From assembly GCA_017508195.1 (NCBI GenBank), contig JAFVZL010000036.1, positions 1-54,976 of the forward strand: a DNA stretch of 54,976 nucleotides, in the 5' to 3' direction. The notes below the pieces were generated by a model. It made no database searches, was not told the DNA's origin, and saw only the letters and a list, made by a program, of their open reading frames with translations. The stretch is from Clostridia bacterium. Its GTDB lineage: Bacteria; Bacillota; Clostridia; Oscillospirales; CAG-272. This document shows, one piece after another, positions 8,583-17,490 of this stretch. The translations under genes and the position numbers were made by a program. Numbering within the stretch: the first letter of the stretch is position 1; each line of letters begins with the position of its first letter.

Positions 8583-9539
8583 TTAGCTTTCAAGGAAATC
8601 GAATACCTTTTTCCAGAATTCGGTATCCTGTTCTGTAAGCTTATCCCAATCGTAGGAATTCTTAAAGGCCTGCTTTTGCTCGTCGGTTTTAAGCTTCTTC
8701 TTGCGCTTAGCTTTAGAATAATCGGCGAAGAATGCATCCTTCAGCTTTACAGCCTCGGCGGTGAAGTTAGGGTTGTGCCTCTTTCCTTCTACCTCGAGGA
8801 ATACGGTATTCGGTCTGTTACCGAGCACCGAGCGCATTTTCTCAAAGTGCGAGAACGCACAGGTGGGGTCATCCTTGGAATGAACGATAAGTGCCTTGGC
8901 ACCCGAGAGGGTCAAGGAGAGTCTGGCATCGGCATACGCGTAAGCGCCGAATGCTTCCTCCTCCATCTTGAATAAAAGCGGCTCATAGGATGCAAAGGTA
9001 CCGAGAACACCTGTGAGCATATCTCTTACCGAGACGAAGCCCGAGAGCGCGACTATGTGCGTGATATCCTTATGGAATGCAGAAATATTGAGCGTTGAGA
9101 ACGCACCCCACGAGTGACCGACAACGCTGAGGCTCTTTCCGTCGACTTTGCCGCTTGCCTTAAGCGCCCTTATCGCGTGGTCGAGATCTGAGAGCGACTG
9201 TGCGAAGCCGCCTATGTGCTCTCCCTCAGACTCGAGCGTACCCGTGTGATCGTAGGTAAAGACGGTGTAGCCTGCCTCACAGATGGTTGCGATCTCGCGC
9301 ATATATGCGATGTGACCGTTACCCATTCCGTGGTCGAAAATGACAAGACGGTCGGGGCGTGTCGGGTTTTTCTCGTAAAATCTGCCTTTAAGCAGCTGTC
9401 CCTTATCTCCCTTGAACTCAAATTTTGTATAGCTTAATCCGAAGTCCTCGGGGCAAAAGTAGAATACCGCACCGTCGGGATCGTGCCTTACGAGAAGCGT
9501 TGACGCGAAGGTCTTTTTTACACTGTTTTCAAATAACAT
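8583..9539 (-). CDS. Alpha/beta hydrolase
   Basis: A 318-residue cytoplasmic alpha/beta-hydrolase. The nucleophile elbow is GHSWG with S143, the likely acid is D223 or D224 (HSKDDP) and the histidine is H255 (GKRHNPN). FDHGMGNG near residue 70 forms the oxyanion side. A lysine-rich, probably helical tail (about 275-318) follows the fold and is unusual. It is the last gene of the five-gene leftward operon, starting 2 bases after the stop of the DUF4097-type lipoprotein gene. Substrate unknown; esterases and acyl-peptide hydrolases share this pattern. Confidence 0.85.
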   Translation of the reverse strand: MLFENSVKKTFASTLLVRHDPDGAVFYFCPEDFGLSYTKFEFKGDKGQLLKGRFYEKNPTRPDRLVIFDHGMGNGHIAYMREIATICEAGYTVFTYDHTGTLESEGEHIGGFAQSLSDLDHAIRALKASGKVDGKSLSVVGHSWGAFSTLNISAFHKDITHIVALSGFVSVRDMLTGVLGTFASYEPLLFKMEEEAFGAYAYADARLSLTLSGAKALIVHSKDDPTCAFSHFEKMRSVLGNRPNTVFLEVEGKRHNPNFTAEAVKLKDAFFADYSKAKRKKKLKTDEQKQAFKNSYDWDKLTEQDTEFWKKVFDFLES

Positions 9540-9540
9540 A

Positions 9541-10533
9541 TTATTTCTTCCTTATATTTATATCACCCGATGCGGTCTCAATATCGTATGTGGGTCCGCC
9601 CGAGCCAACTTGATATCTTCCCGAGGATATGCTTGCAGCGTGGTCGCACCTGAGCTCGCCCGATGCAGTATCTACCCTGAAGCTGAAGCCTCCGTATGGT
9701 ATTTCGAGGGTGACGTCACCGGATGCCGTTTCAATGTCTATCGAGCTTGGGATGTTTTCTACACTAAGCATGATATTTCCCGACGACGCTTCCAGCTTTG
9801 CACTGTTAAGACGGTCGGCCGTAGCCTCGATCCTGCCCGATGCGCTATCGCACTGTATCTCGTTGCAGCTACCGAGAAGAGATAAGAGTATGTTTCCCGA
9901 AGCAGTATCTGCCTCGACCGAATTGGCAGTTGTATCCTTTATGGTTATGCCGCCGGATGCACATTCGGCGTAAATACCGCCAACTGCCGTGCAATTACTG
10001 ATAGTTATATCACCCGATGCGCTTTCGGCTGTTATGTCGGTGTCAATTCTCAAATCCGTGACATAGATATTACCCGAAGCGGTTTCAACAGAGAGCTCGC
10101 TTGCCGAAATTGAAGCAAGCTTTATTTCCGATGATGCACCCTCTATTTCTACATTGGAAAGCGTGAGCGATGAGGGGAGCGTGACTGTAAGATCCTTGCT
10201 CTTTACGTTCTTATATAATCCGGGAGATGCAAATTGTATCGAAAGCACGCCGTCCGAAAGACGGTAGTTGAGTGGCATATTTACGGCATCCTCGCCGATC
10301 TCTTCAATCGAAACGAACTCACTCGCTGACGTGAGGACCGTAACACTGCCGACCGGCCAGTCGATCTCAATATCGTTGACACTGTTCGTGAATGCGTTAT
10401 ATCCGTCAACGCTTCCGACCTTGTAGCTCTCGCTGTCGGGGAAGCTGATAATAAAGGTTGAGCCACATCCGGTGAAAAGGAGCGTAATCGAGAGGATAAG
10501 AAGCGCTCCGAATAATGGTTTTAGTTTTTTCAT
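9541..10533 (-). CDS. DUF4097-type beta-strand-repeat lipoprotein
   Basis: A 330-residue secreted lipoprotein. The signal peptide ends in the lipobox LFTGC with C23 as the lipid-modified residue. From about residue 140 to the end, short beta turns of the form [ED]-x-ASG-[ND]-[IV] recur about nine times at ~20-25-residue spacing, the pattern of DUF4097 beta-solenoid proteins. Function is unknown for the family, which often accompanies envelope-stress genes. Here it lies between an M20 peptidase gene (10 bases upstream) and an alpha/beta hydrolase gene, suggesting a role on the outside of the membrane linked to that operon. Confidence 0.85.
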   Translation of the reverse strand: MKKLKPLFGALLILSITLLFTGCGSTFIISFPDSESYKVGSVDGYNAFTNSVNDIEIDWPVGSVTVLTSASEFVSIEEIGEDAVNMPLNYRLSDGVLSIQFASPGLYKNVKSKDLTVTLPSSLTLSNVEIEGASSEIKLASISASELSVETASGNIYVTDLRIDTDITAESASGDITISNCTAVGGIYAECASGGITIKDTTANSVEADTASGNILLSLLGSCNEIQCDSASGRIEATADRLNSAKLEASSGNIMLSVENIPSSIDIETASGDVTLEIPYGGFSFRVDTASGELRCDHAASISSGRYQVGSGGPTYDIETASGDINIRKK

Positions 10534-10542
10534 TTTATCACC

Positions 10543-11997
10543 TCAGCATTTCTTCATAAGTCTGATGTAGAACTCGGTTGACCTCATAAGACAGTCGAGT
10601 CGGAGTCTTTCGTTGTTTCCGTGTATGGTCTTTCTTTCCTCGGACGTAAGGTCCATAGCCGAGAAGCGATAGACTCTGTCGGAGATCCTGCCCCAGTGCC
10701 TCGAGTCTGAGCACTGCATCATAAGGTAAGGAGATATTATCGAGCCCTGCCATGTAGAAGCGATCGCGGACGAAAGACGGCGGTATCCGTCCGTATCGGT
10801 ATCCGAGATGCGGCTCGGGTTAAAGGTGTCGAGCACCTTTAGCTCAACCTCAGGGTTCCCAATTGTTCGTCTGATATATTCAACCGCACTCTCGGTGGTA
10901 TCCATGGGGTTAAGTCGCATATTTGACACCATCCTTGCCTTGGGCGGGATGACGTTTGGGGCGGAGCTGCCCTCCATTTGCGTGAACGCGACAGTGGTTC
11001 TCATAAGAGCGTTAAGCTCACCGCCGCCCTTCTTGCAGATAAGGTCGATGACCCAGCCGAACGCCCAAAGGTTAGCGAATATCATTCTGAATAAGAAGCC
11101 CGAGTGGCGTCCGAGTGTGTCGAACATCTCCTTGACAGGCTTAGTCATATGAGAGGGGAAGGGATGGCTTTCAAGCCTTGCGCAAGCCGCAGAAAGAGTA
11201 CCGACGGGAGTGTGAGGCTTTGGAGCCGATGCGTGACCGCCGTTCGACTTCACAGAGTACTCGAGGTTTATCAGCCCCTTTTCGGCAATGCCGATAAGAG
11301 CACAGGGTGCCTTGACACCCGGGAACACGTTTTCTACTACCGCACCGCCCTCGTCGAGAACGAGAGCAGGAGTAATGCCTGCTTTTTCAAAGTAATCAAC
11401 GATACGGGGAGCACCATCTCCGTTTATCTCCTCGCTGCCTGAGAATGCAAGATAAATATCGTTCTCGGGAACGAAGCCCTCGCCGATAAGGTGATCGAGC
11501 GAGAAGAGTGCTGAGGAGAAGGTACCCTTGGTATCAAGAGTGCCTCGTCCCCACATAACGCCATCCTCGATAATTGCCGAGAAGGGCGGCTTTTCCCAGT
11601 CGCCGGGAGCCTCACTCACGGGCACAACATCATAGTGCGCCATGAATACCGAGGGGGCATCGTGCGCCTTACCCTCGAGCTTGTAGAGAAGTCCTCTGCC
11701 ATCGAACCTTGTGAGCGTGCAAGCCTTGTATACGTTCGGGAAGAGCTCGGGTAAAAGTGCTATGAGCTTTTCAAATTCGGCATCGTCCTCGAGCGACTTA
11801 TCGGTGCGCGATACCGTTTTACATTTTATCAGCTCGGCAAGATTTTTTATCGCTCGCTCACCGTCAAACTCGACTTTTTCGGAGTCTGCCGTCGGCTGAG
11901 CCTTCGGCTTGAAGGCGAGAGTTCTGATAAGTATTATCGCTATAAGAATAAGTAAAATTGTGCCTATTCCTATCGGAATGTAAAGTAAAGGATGCAT
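10543..11997 (-). CDS. M20 family metallopeptidase, membrane-anchored
   Basis: This 484-residue protein starts with a hydrophobic segment (about residues 5-27, IPIGIGTILLILIAIILIRTL) that likely anchors it. An M20/M25/M40 catalytic domain follows. Metal-site motifs are MAHYDVVP, WGRGTLDTKG, SGSEEINGDG and, near the end, CSDSRHW. The order resembles carboxypeptidase S/PM20D1, which cleave or make N-acyl amino acids or small peptides. Its ATG overlaps the stop of the upstream membrane protein by one base (TAATG). The neighbouring membrane pair may take up or export its substrate or product. Confidence 0.88.
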   Translation of the reverse strand: MHPLLYIPIGIGTILLILIAIILIRTLAFKPKAQPTADSEKVEFDGERAIKNLAELIKCKTVSRTDKSLEDDAEFEKLIALLPELFPNVYKACTLTRFDGRGLLYKLEGKAHDAPSVFMAHYDVVPVSEAPGDWEKPPFSAIIEDGVMWGRGTLDTKGTFSSALFSLDHLIGEGFVPENDIYLAFSGSEEINGDGAPRIVDYFEKAGITPALVLDEGGAVVENVFPGVKAPCALIGIAEKGLINLEYSVKSNGGHASAPKPHTPVGTLSAACARLESHPFPSHMTKPVKEMFDTLGRHSGFLFRMIFANLWAFGWVIDLICKKGGGELNALMRTTVAFTQMEGSSAPNVIPPKARMVSNMRLNPMDTTESAVEYIRRTIGNPEVELKVLDTFNPSRISDTDTDGYRRLSSAIASTWQGSIISPYLMMQCSDSRHWGRISDRVYRFSAMDLTSEERKTIHGNNERLRLDCLMRSTEFYIRLMKKC

Positions 11998-12710
11998 TAA
12001 AGGACTCCTTTCTTATATAAGAGCCAGGAAACACCGAGAGTAAAGAGAACTCCGACGGGTACCATGATGCCGACGGACGACGTGTTTATCGCGGGTACGA
12101 AGATAAAGAGTATGAGCATCAGGGTGACGGGTGCTATCGCTATCTTCCAGTTCTTTGATACGAACACCACACCGAGCGCACCGAAGAGCGCGGGGAGAAG
12201 CTGTGCGAAGGCGGGGTCGAGAACGGGATTCTCGAGAACGGGAGTAAGAGGAACGATGAGTATAACGCCTATCACGATAATTACGGTAGTCACGATAGAT
12301 GATACCGCTATTGCAATGGTCGAGATAATCTCGCCCTCCTCACTCTGCGCCTTGACCCCGTTTGTGTCGAGAGCGTTGAGAGCGCAGGGGAGCTTGAGGT
12401 TAGATATGTTGCCCGTGACAAATGCGAGATAAGAGCCGCCCGCACCGAGCATTGGAACGAAGGTTATGACCTCGACAATTGCCACAGCCCAATACATCGG
12501 CGCGGTTGCGAGAAGTCCCATTCCGACAGCTGCCCAGTCGGGCATCGCGCTGAAGATAAGACCTACCGCAACGGGGAAGAGCATAAGGAGTATCATCATC
12601 GAGATATTCCATATTCTTCCGTCACGGTGCATCGAATTCATAAACTTACCGTCGAGGTAATCGTTTTCTTCGATATCGTCTAAGTTGATATTCTTTTCTG
12701 CTTCATTCAT
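11997..12710 (-). CDS. Polytopic membrane protein paired with DUF5058
   Basis: A 237-residue integral membrane protein with an acidic cytoplasmic N-terminus (~35 residues) and about six or seven membrane segments. I do not recognise a named family. The start overlaps the stop of the DUF5058 gene by 4 bases (ATGA) and its stop overlaps the M20 start by one, so all three are tightly coupled. It probably forms a two-component membrane complex with the DUF5058 protein, perhaps a transporter for the peptidase substrate. That function is inferred from order and spacing only. Confidence 0.75.
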   Translation of the reverse strand: MNEAEKNINLDDIEENDYLDGKFMNSMHRDGRIWNISMMILLMLFPVAVGLIFSAMPDWAAVGMGLLATAPMYWAVAIVEVITFVPMLGAGGSYLAFVTGNISNLKLPCALNALDTNGVKAQSEEGEIISTIAIAVSSIVTTVIIVIGVILIVPLTPVLENPVLDPAFAQLLPALFGALGVVFVSKNWKIAIAPVTLMLILFIFVPAINTSSVGIMVPVGVLFTLGVSWLLYKKGVL

Positions 12711-13522
12711 GCTACAACACCTCCAAAGAGATAGGTAAAGGGAATAGCCGATGCCATTCCTATGATCATGCAGATGGGAAGAGCATAGTCGTTAAGCCAC
12801 TTCCATCCGAGCTTCTTCATAAGCAGGCCGCAAATGAGCATCGACAGCATACTCACCGCCATAACGCACACGGGCACAAGACCCGAGGTCGCAGTGTAGG
12901 TAATGGGAACGGACACGCCGTTTTCCTTGACGGTGGTCTCAAATAGACCGTCCTTTGCGAGCCAAAGCCTTGACACGTCGGAGAATACGTAGCCCACGAA
13001 GGCGGATATCATTCCGATGAAGAGAGAATTCTGGAGTATATCGCTCCACTTCTTGTCCTTTTTCTCAAAGGAGACAAGACCCTTCTGCATCTTCTTCGAG
13101 ATAAGCGGAACGAGCCATATTCCGACCATGATCGATATTGTCATTACAATTGTAACGGTAACGTATGCCTCTGCGGTCATGCCTTTTGCAAAATCGTCGA
13201 GAGTCATGTTCATGCCCGATGCCGCGTTTACTGCTGCTATCGTCTCATACGAGAGCGAGCCTACGACCGAGAGCCTGAGCCATGGGAGCGCAACACCGAG
13301 CGACTTCGAGAGCGCGAGAACGGTGATTACTATCGATACCGCAGGAGCTATCGTGAAAATAGCGGCTGTGATAATTGTTTTGTTGATCTTCTTCATATCC
13401 ATGCCCTTTTCCTTGGCACGGCGGTACGCCTTGACTAAAAAGTATACCGATTGCGCAACTACCGCGGCAATGATAATGCCTACGAGCACGAATAGTATGG
13501 GGTGGTTTGTGCTGAATTCCAT
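12707..13522 (-). CDS. DUF5058 family membrane protein
   Basis: A 271-residue polytopic protein with about six membrane segments. An N-terminal TM is followed by a basic loop (RRAKEKGMDMKKINK), and LPWLRLSVVGSLSYETIAA is the part I associate with the DUF5058 family. No biochemical role is established for it. It is the first gene of the operon, with AAGGAGACAC ahead of the ATG and a clear promoter behind it. Similar proteins are often found beside amidohydrolases or peptidases, as here, which fits a transport role for a small amide or peptide. Confidence 0.8.
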   Translation of the reverse strand: MEFSTNHPILFVLVGIIIAAVVAQSVYFLVKAYRRAKEKGMDMKKINKTIITAAIFTIAPAVSIVITVLALSKSLGVALPWLRLSVVGSLSYETIAAVNAASGMNMTLDDFAKGMTAEAYVTVTIVMTISIMVGIWLVPLISKKMQKGLVSFEKKDKKWSDILQNSLFIGMISAFVGYVFSDVSRLWLAKDGLFETTVKENGVSVPITYTATSGLVPVCVMAVSMLSMLICGLLMKKLGWKWLNDYALPICMIIGMASAIPFTYLFGGVVA

Positions 13523-13554
13523 ACTGTGTCTCCTTTTTTAGTTTTGTTACATTT

Positions 13555-13583
13555 ATCTTACTACACCTTTCGTGATTTGTCAA
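13555..13583 (-). promoter_or_regulatory. Promoter of the DUF5058-M20 operon
   Basis: On the minus strand TTGACA (13583-13578) is separated by 17 bp from TAAGAT (13560-13555), ~32 bp before the DUF5058 start codon. Confidence 0.65.
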
Positions 13584-13648
13584 TACGCGCCGCGCGCATC
13601 AGTATGGATGAATAATAACCAACAAAGTCAACTTTTTTTCCAAATACA

Positions 13649-13677
13649 TTGAAAAAGCAAATACTGTGTGCTATAAT
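13649..13677 (+). promoter_or_regulatory. Promoter of asnS
   Basis: TTGAAA (13649-13654), 17 bp, TATAAT (13672-13677) with TGC directly before the -10. The leader to the ATG is only ~30 bases, too short for a T-box. Confidence 0.75.
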
Positions 13678-13713
13678 AATAGAGTTAAAAAACAAATATC
13701 CGAGAGGGAAGAC

Positions 13714-15108
13714 ATGAAAAGAGATTTACTGAGAGATATTTACGCTGATATGGAGGCCTACGGCGGTAAGACCGTTACGGTCGGCGGTTGGGTTAGAAAC
13801 CTTCGCGATTCCAAGGCGTTTGGCTTTATAGATCTTAACGACGGATCCTATTTCAAGAGCGTTCAGGTCGTATTTGAAAGAGAAAGAGTAGCAAACTACG
13901 ATGAGATCGCATCGCAGAACGTAGGTGCCGCACTCGTTGTTACGGGTACGCTCGTTCTCACCCCCGAAGCAAAGCAGCCCTTCGAGATCAAGGCAGACAA
14001 GGTCGAGATAGAGGGAACCTCTACCCCCGATTATCCCCTTCAGCCGAAGCGCCATACTGTTGAGTTTCTCCGCGAGCAGGCATACCTTCGCCCGAGGACC
14101 AATCTCTTCTCCGCTGTATTCAGAGTGCGCAGCGAGGTAGCGTATGCTATTCACTCCTTCTTCAATCAGCGCGGATTCGTATACGTTCATACTCCCATCA
14201 TCACCTGCTCGGATGCAGAGGGTGCCGGTGAGATGTTCAGGGTTACCACGCTCGACGTTGAGAACGCTCCCCGTAAGGAGGACGGAAGTGTAGACTATTC
14301 TCAGGACTTCTTCGGCAAGAGTGCTAACCTTACCGTTTCGGGTCAGCTCGAGGGCGAGACCTACGCGATGGCGTTTGGTAACATCTACACTTTCGGACCC
14401 ACCTTCAGAGCCGAGAACTCGAACACGGCACGCCACGCGGCTGAGTTCTGGATGATAGAGCCCGAGATCGCATTTGCCGACCTTGATGACAATATGCAGC
14501 TCGCTTGGGATATGATCAAATATATCATCAACCACGTTATGGAGAACTGTAAGGCAGAGCTTGAGTTCTTCGATAAATTCGTGGATAAGACCGTTCTTAC
14601 AAGACTCACGGCACTCAGAGATGCCGACTACGCTAAGGTTACCTACACCGAAGCTATCGACGTTCTTCTGAAGTCGGGCGCTGAGTTTAAGTATCCCGTA
14701 TATTGGGGTGTTGATCTTCAGACCGAGCACGAGAGATACCTCACCGAGCAGGTATATAAGAAGCCCATCTTCCTCGTCGACTATCCCAAGGATATCAAGG
14801 CGTTCTATATGCGCCTTAACGACGATGGCAAGACCGTTGCCGCAATGGATCTTCTTGTTCCCGGCGTAGGTGAGATCATAGGCGGCTCTCAGCGTGAGGA
14901 GAGACTTGATATTCTCACCGCACGCATGAAGGAGCTTAACCTCTCCGAAGAGGACTACTGGTGGTATCTCAATCTCCGTAAGTACGGCGGCACCAAGCAC
15001 GCAGGCTACGGCCTCGGCTTCGAGCGCATAATTATGTACATCACGGGAGTATCGAACATTCGAGATGTACTTCCCTATCCTCGCACCGTCGGCAACGCAG
15101 AATATTGA
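13714..15108 (+). CDS. asnS: Asparagine--tRNA ligase
   Basis: A 464-residue class IIb aminoacyl-tRNA synthetase that charges tRNA-Asn. The N-terminal OB-fold ([25 protein letters not shown] region) binds the anticodon. The catalytic domain has motif 2 ([21 protein letters not shown] region) and motif 3 ([15 protein letters not shown]). These match AsnRS rather than AspRS in length and in the absence of the bacterial AspRS insertion. The ATG at 13714 follows GAGAGGGAAG, and the promoter lies just upstream. It is followed by a 107-bp tandem repeat and a terminator. Confidence 0.96.
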   Translation: MKRDLLRDIYADMEAYGGKTVTVGGWVRNLRDSKAFGFIDLNDGSYFKSVQVVFERERVANYDEIASQNVGAALVVTGTLVLTPEAKQPFEIKADKVEIEGTSTPDYPLQPKRHTVEFLREQAYLRPRTNLFSAVFRVRSEVAYAIHSFFNQRGFVYVHTPIITCSDAEGAGEMFRVTTLDVENAPRKEDGSVDYSQDFFGKSANLTVSGQLEGETYAMAFGNIYTFGPTFRAENSNTARHAAEFWMIEPEIAFADLDDNMQLAWDMIKYIINHVMENCKAELEFFDKFVDKTVLTRLTALRDADYAKVTYTEAIDVLLKSGAEFKYPVYWGVDLQTEHERYLTEQVYKKPIFLVDYPKDIKAFYMRLNDDGKTVAAMDLLVPGVGEIIGGSQREERLDILTARMKELNLSEEDYWWYLNLRKYGGTKHAGYGLGFERIIMYITGVSNIRDVLPYPRTVGNAEY

Positions 15109-15430
15109 TGACTTGTATATTTTGGCGTAATTTCCCGTTTTCCGCCCTCGGAGTAGGTAACTACACCGTCGGTCGGAAGAACGGGGGTTATCATTTAAAA
15201 ATTCAGTGCCGCTGTCTTTGCTCTGAATTCAATGCTAACGCAAGTTTTTCTCCCTCGAAGCAGGTAACTACACCGTCGGTTGGAAGAACTGAAAATTCCA
15301 TCCAAAATCTACTGCGTCATCTATAGCTTTGATAAATTGCACTAACCCCCGTTTTCCTCTCTCGACGTAGCGTTCTACACCGTCGGACGGAAGAACGAGA
15401 GTTATCATTTCGCGATTATTCGCTACTATA
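15109..15430 (+). repeat. Three-unit 107-bp tandem palindromic repeat
   Basis: The 322-base gap after asnS has no gene. It holds three copies of a diverged unit with exactly 107-bp period: CTACACCGTCGG starts at 15161, 15268 and 15375. Each copy folds as a long imperfect hairpin in which CCCGTTTTCC pairs with GGAAGAACGGG. In the first copy the tip is closed by GTAG-GTAA-CTAC. Hairpins run at about 15134-15196, 15241-15294 and 15341-15410. The arms vary but compensate partly, and a related copy lies at 28938. It may be a REP- or MITE-like element. Confidence 0.8.
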
Positions 15431-15431
15431 C

Positions 15432-15467
15432 GAAAAAGCGCACCGAGCATAATCGGTGCGCTTTTTC
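15432..15467. terminator. Terminator between asnS and trmO
   Basis: GAAAAAGCGCACCGA pairs with TCGGTGCGCTTTTTC around a 6-base loop. A-run and T-run flanks let it act on both convergent genes. It abuts the trmO stop codon. Confidence 0.88.
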
Positions 15468-16138
15468 TATCTTTTCTTTACATTTACTACGGTTAAGCGC
15501 TTGGCATCTACCTTGAAGAAGATTTCGCGCTTTCCGTATATCATGCCGTAGACGCGCTCGGGATCGGACTGATAATGAGGTCGCGGGTCACCTCGGAGAA
15601 GATCGGTTACAGTCTCCTTGTCAGAGTCGGGGATAAGGTATAGCAGCTCCTCGGGAAAGTCTACATCGAGCGCGTCGTCGCGTACCCCGTCGGCAAAGCC
15701 GCCGACAGCATCAGGGTGACTGTCTGTGAATGCGAGATACGGCTTGATATCGTATATGGGGGTACCCGAGAGAATGTCTGCTCCCGATACGATAAGAACG
15801 GTGCCTTCGTTTTCGGTCTCCTCGACACCGACGAGCCTTACCGATGAGAGACCTATCGGGTTTGGTCTGTATGGGGAGCGTGTCGCGAAAACGCCCATTT
15901 TTTTGTTACCGCCGAGCCTCGGCGGGCGCACTGTGGGAGACCACTCCTCGCGCTCTGCCTCGGAGAATTTCCATATCAGCCAGAGGTGTGAGTAGCCGTC
16001 TATGCCGCGCAGTGCATCCTTAACTCTGTATTCGGGCTCGAAAACGATGCGGCCGAGAGCAGCCTCGGCTAAGCCTGATTGCCGCGGAATACCGAATTTT
16101 TCGACAAATCCTGTGTATATTCTGGCAACAATTTTCAT
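15467..16138 (-). CDS. trmO: tRNA (N6-threonylcarbamoyladenosine-37) N6-methyltransferase
   Basis: A 223-residue protein of the TrmO (TsaA/YaeB) family, which methylates t6A37 in certain tRNAs using S-adenosylmethionine. Diagnostic parts are GRIVFEPEYRVKDALRGIDGY, the RSPYRPNPIGLS motif, and YDIKPYL with the following TDSH. The usual shorter C-terminal domain is also present. The ATG at 16138 has AGGAGAG before it, whereas the longer frame to 16168 lacks one. It stands alone between convergent and divergent neighbours. Confidence 0.92.
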   Translation of the reverse strand: MKIVARIYTGFVEKFGIPRQSGLAEAALGRIVFEPEYRVKDALRGIDGYSHLWLIWKFSEAEREEWSPTVRPPRLGGNKKMGVFATRSPYRPNPIGLSSVRLVGVEETENEGTVLIVSGADILSGTPIYDIKPYLAFTDSHPDAVGGFADGVRDDALDVDFPEELLYLIPDSDKETVTDLLRGDPRPHYQSDPERVYGMIYGKREIFFKVDAKRLTVVNVKKR

Positions 16139-16262
16139 AAAAACTCTCCTGCTGGTTGATTTTTCCAACCGTATTATATCATAAATATGGAAAGAAGTCT
16201 ACCGCGTTTCTTAAAAAATCGAACAAAAGTTGAATTTTTCCGAGAAAATCTTATCTTTCCCC

Positions 16263-16291
16263 TTGACAAATAAGTTGGGTAGTAGTATTAT
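16263..16291 (+). promoter_or_regulatory. Promoter of the serC-serA operon
   Basis: TTGACA (16263-16268), 17 bp, TATTAT (16286-16291). The leader contains a small hairpin, TTCCC-GTGT-GGGAA (16316-16329), ending just before the ribosome binding site. Its role is unclear. Confidence 0.75.
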
Positions 16292-16343
16292 AGATATAAA
16301 TTTTTAAAACTCACGTTCCCGTGTGGGAAGAAAGGATAGAAAT

Positions 16344-17444
16344 ATGAATAGAGTTTACAACTTTTCGGCTGGTCCGTCGATGCTCCCCTTAGAGGTGCTT
16401 GAGCGCGCTCAGGCAGAGATGCTTTGCTACGGCGAGAGCGGAATGTCAGTAATGGAGATGAGCCACCGTACCCCTGAATTCGAGGAGATACTTGCCGGAG
16501 CTGAGTCGGCTTTACGTGAGCTCATGAATATTCCTTCCAATTATAAGGTGCTTTTCCTTCAGGGCGGTGCGTCAACGCAGTTCGCGGCAGTGCCTCTCAA
16601 CCTTCTTTCCGCACACAAGTGTGCAGATTACATCGTATCGGGACAGTTCTCGAAGAAGGCGTATCTCGAGGCTAAGAAATACGGTGATATCGTTATAGCG
16701 GCATCCTCTGCGGGTGCGACACCTACATTCTCGACCATTCCCGTTACCACAAAGAGCTCCTTCCGCCCCGATGCCGACTATGTTCATATGTGCTTCAATA
16801 ACACGATATACGGCACGAAGTTCAACTATATTCCCGAGACTGAGAATATTCCTCTTGTCGCTGATATGTCCTCCTGCATATGCTCTGAGCCCGTAGACGT
16901 GTCAAAATTCGGACTCATCTACGCGGGTGCGCAGAAGAATATCGCGCCGGCGGGACTTACCATAGTTATAGTTCGTGAGGATCTTATAGGCTCTGCCCGT
17001 GAGGACACACCCGCGATGCTCGATTATAAGCTTATGGCTGATAACAACTCCATGTACAACACTCCCCCCTGCTGGTGCATCTACATGGCAAAGCTCGTGT
17101 TCGAGTGGATACTCTCGATAGGCGGTCTTGAGGAGATGAAGCGCCGCAACGAGAAGAAGGCGAGCCTTCTTTACGATTATCTTGACGGACAGCAGTACTA
17201 TACCGCACCCGTTGACCGCAGATGCCGTTCTATGATGAACGTTGTATTCGTTACGGGTGATGCCGAGCTCGATAAGAAGTTCGCGAAGGAGGCTGCAGCA
17301 GCAGGTCTCAAGAACCTTAAGGGACACCGCTCCGTCGGTGGTATGAGAGCATCTATCTACAACGCCATGCCTTACGAGGGCGTTGAGGCTCTTATAGAAT
17401 TTATGAAGAAATTCGCTGCCGAGAACCCGAAGATCACGGGCTAA
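16344..17444 (+). CDS. serC: Phosphoserine aminotransferase
   Basis: A 366-residue class V PLP enzyme that transaminates 3-phosphohydroxypyruvate to phosphoserine. It opens with the SerC hallmark YNFSAGPSMLP and contains FLQGGASTQFA. The PLP lysine is K198 in GAQKNIAPAG, and GGMRASIYNAMP lies near the end. The ATG at 16344 follows AAAGGATAG. serA follows after 46 bp, giving two of the three steps of serine synthesis. No serB is in view. Confidence 0.95.
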   Translation: MNRVYNFSAGPSMLPLEVLERAQAEMLCYGESGMSVMEMSHRTPEFEEILAGAESALRELMNIPSNYKVLFLQGGASTQFAAVPLNLLSAHKCADYIVSGQFSKKAYLEAKKYGDIVIAASSAGATPTFSTIPVTTKSSFRPDADYVHMCFNNTIYGTKFNYIPETENIPLVADMSSCICSEPVDVSKFGLIYAGAQKNIAPAGLTIVIVREDLIGSAREDTPAMLDYKLMADNNSMYNTPPCWCIYMAKLVFEWILSIGGLEEMKRRNEKKASLLYDYLDGQQYYTAPVDRRCRSMMNVVFVTGDAELDKKFAKEAAAAGLKNLKGHRSVGGMRASIYNAMPYEGVEALIEFMKKFAAENPKITG

Positions 17445-17490
17445 ACCATACACGCCTCCGGACAGCGCAACAAGAGAGGAAGACAACAAT

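Noticed and set aside
13590-13713. A T-box or other amino-acid riboswitch ahead of asnS.
   Set aside because: The promoter leaves a leader of only ~30 bases, with no T-box motif or antiterminator.
13726-15000. A 424-codon minus-strand frame antisense to asnS.
   Set aside because: asnS motifs are intact on the plus strand. The antisense product shows no family motif and has no promoter or Shine-Dalgarno site.
15109-15430. The tandem repeat as a CRISPR array.
   Set aside because: Units are 107 bp, diverged, and have no constant repeat/unique spacer alternation; no cas genes are nearby.
16300-16343. A riboswitch controlling serC-serA.
   Set aside because: Only a 5-bp hairpin lies in the ~45-base leader, too small for a known riboswitch class.
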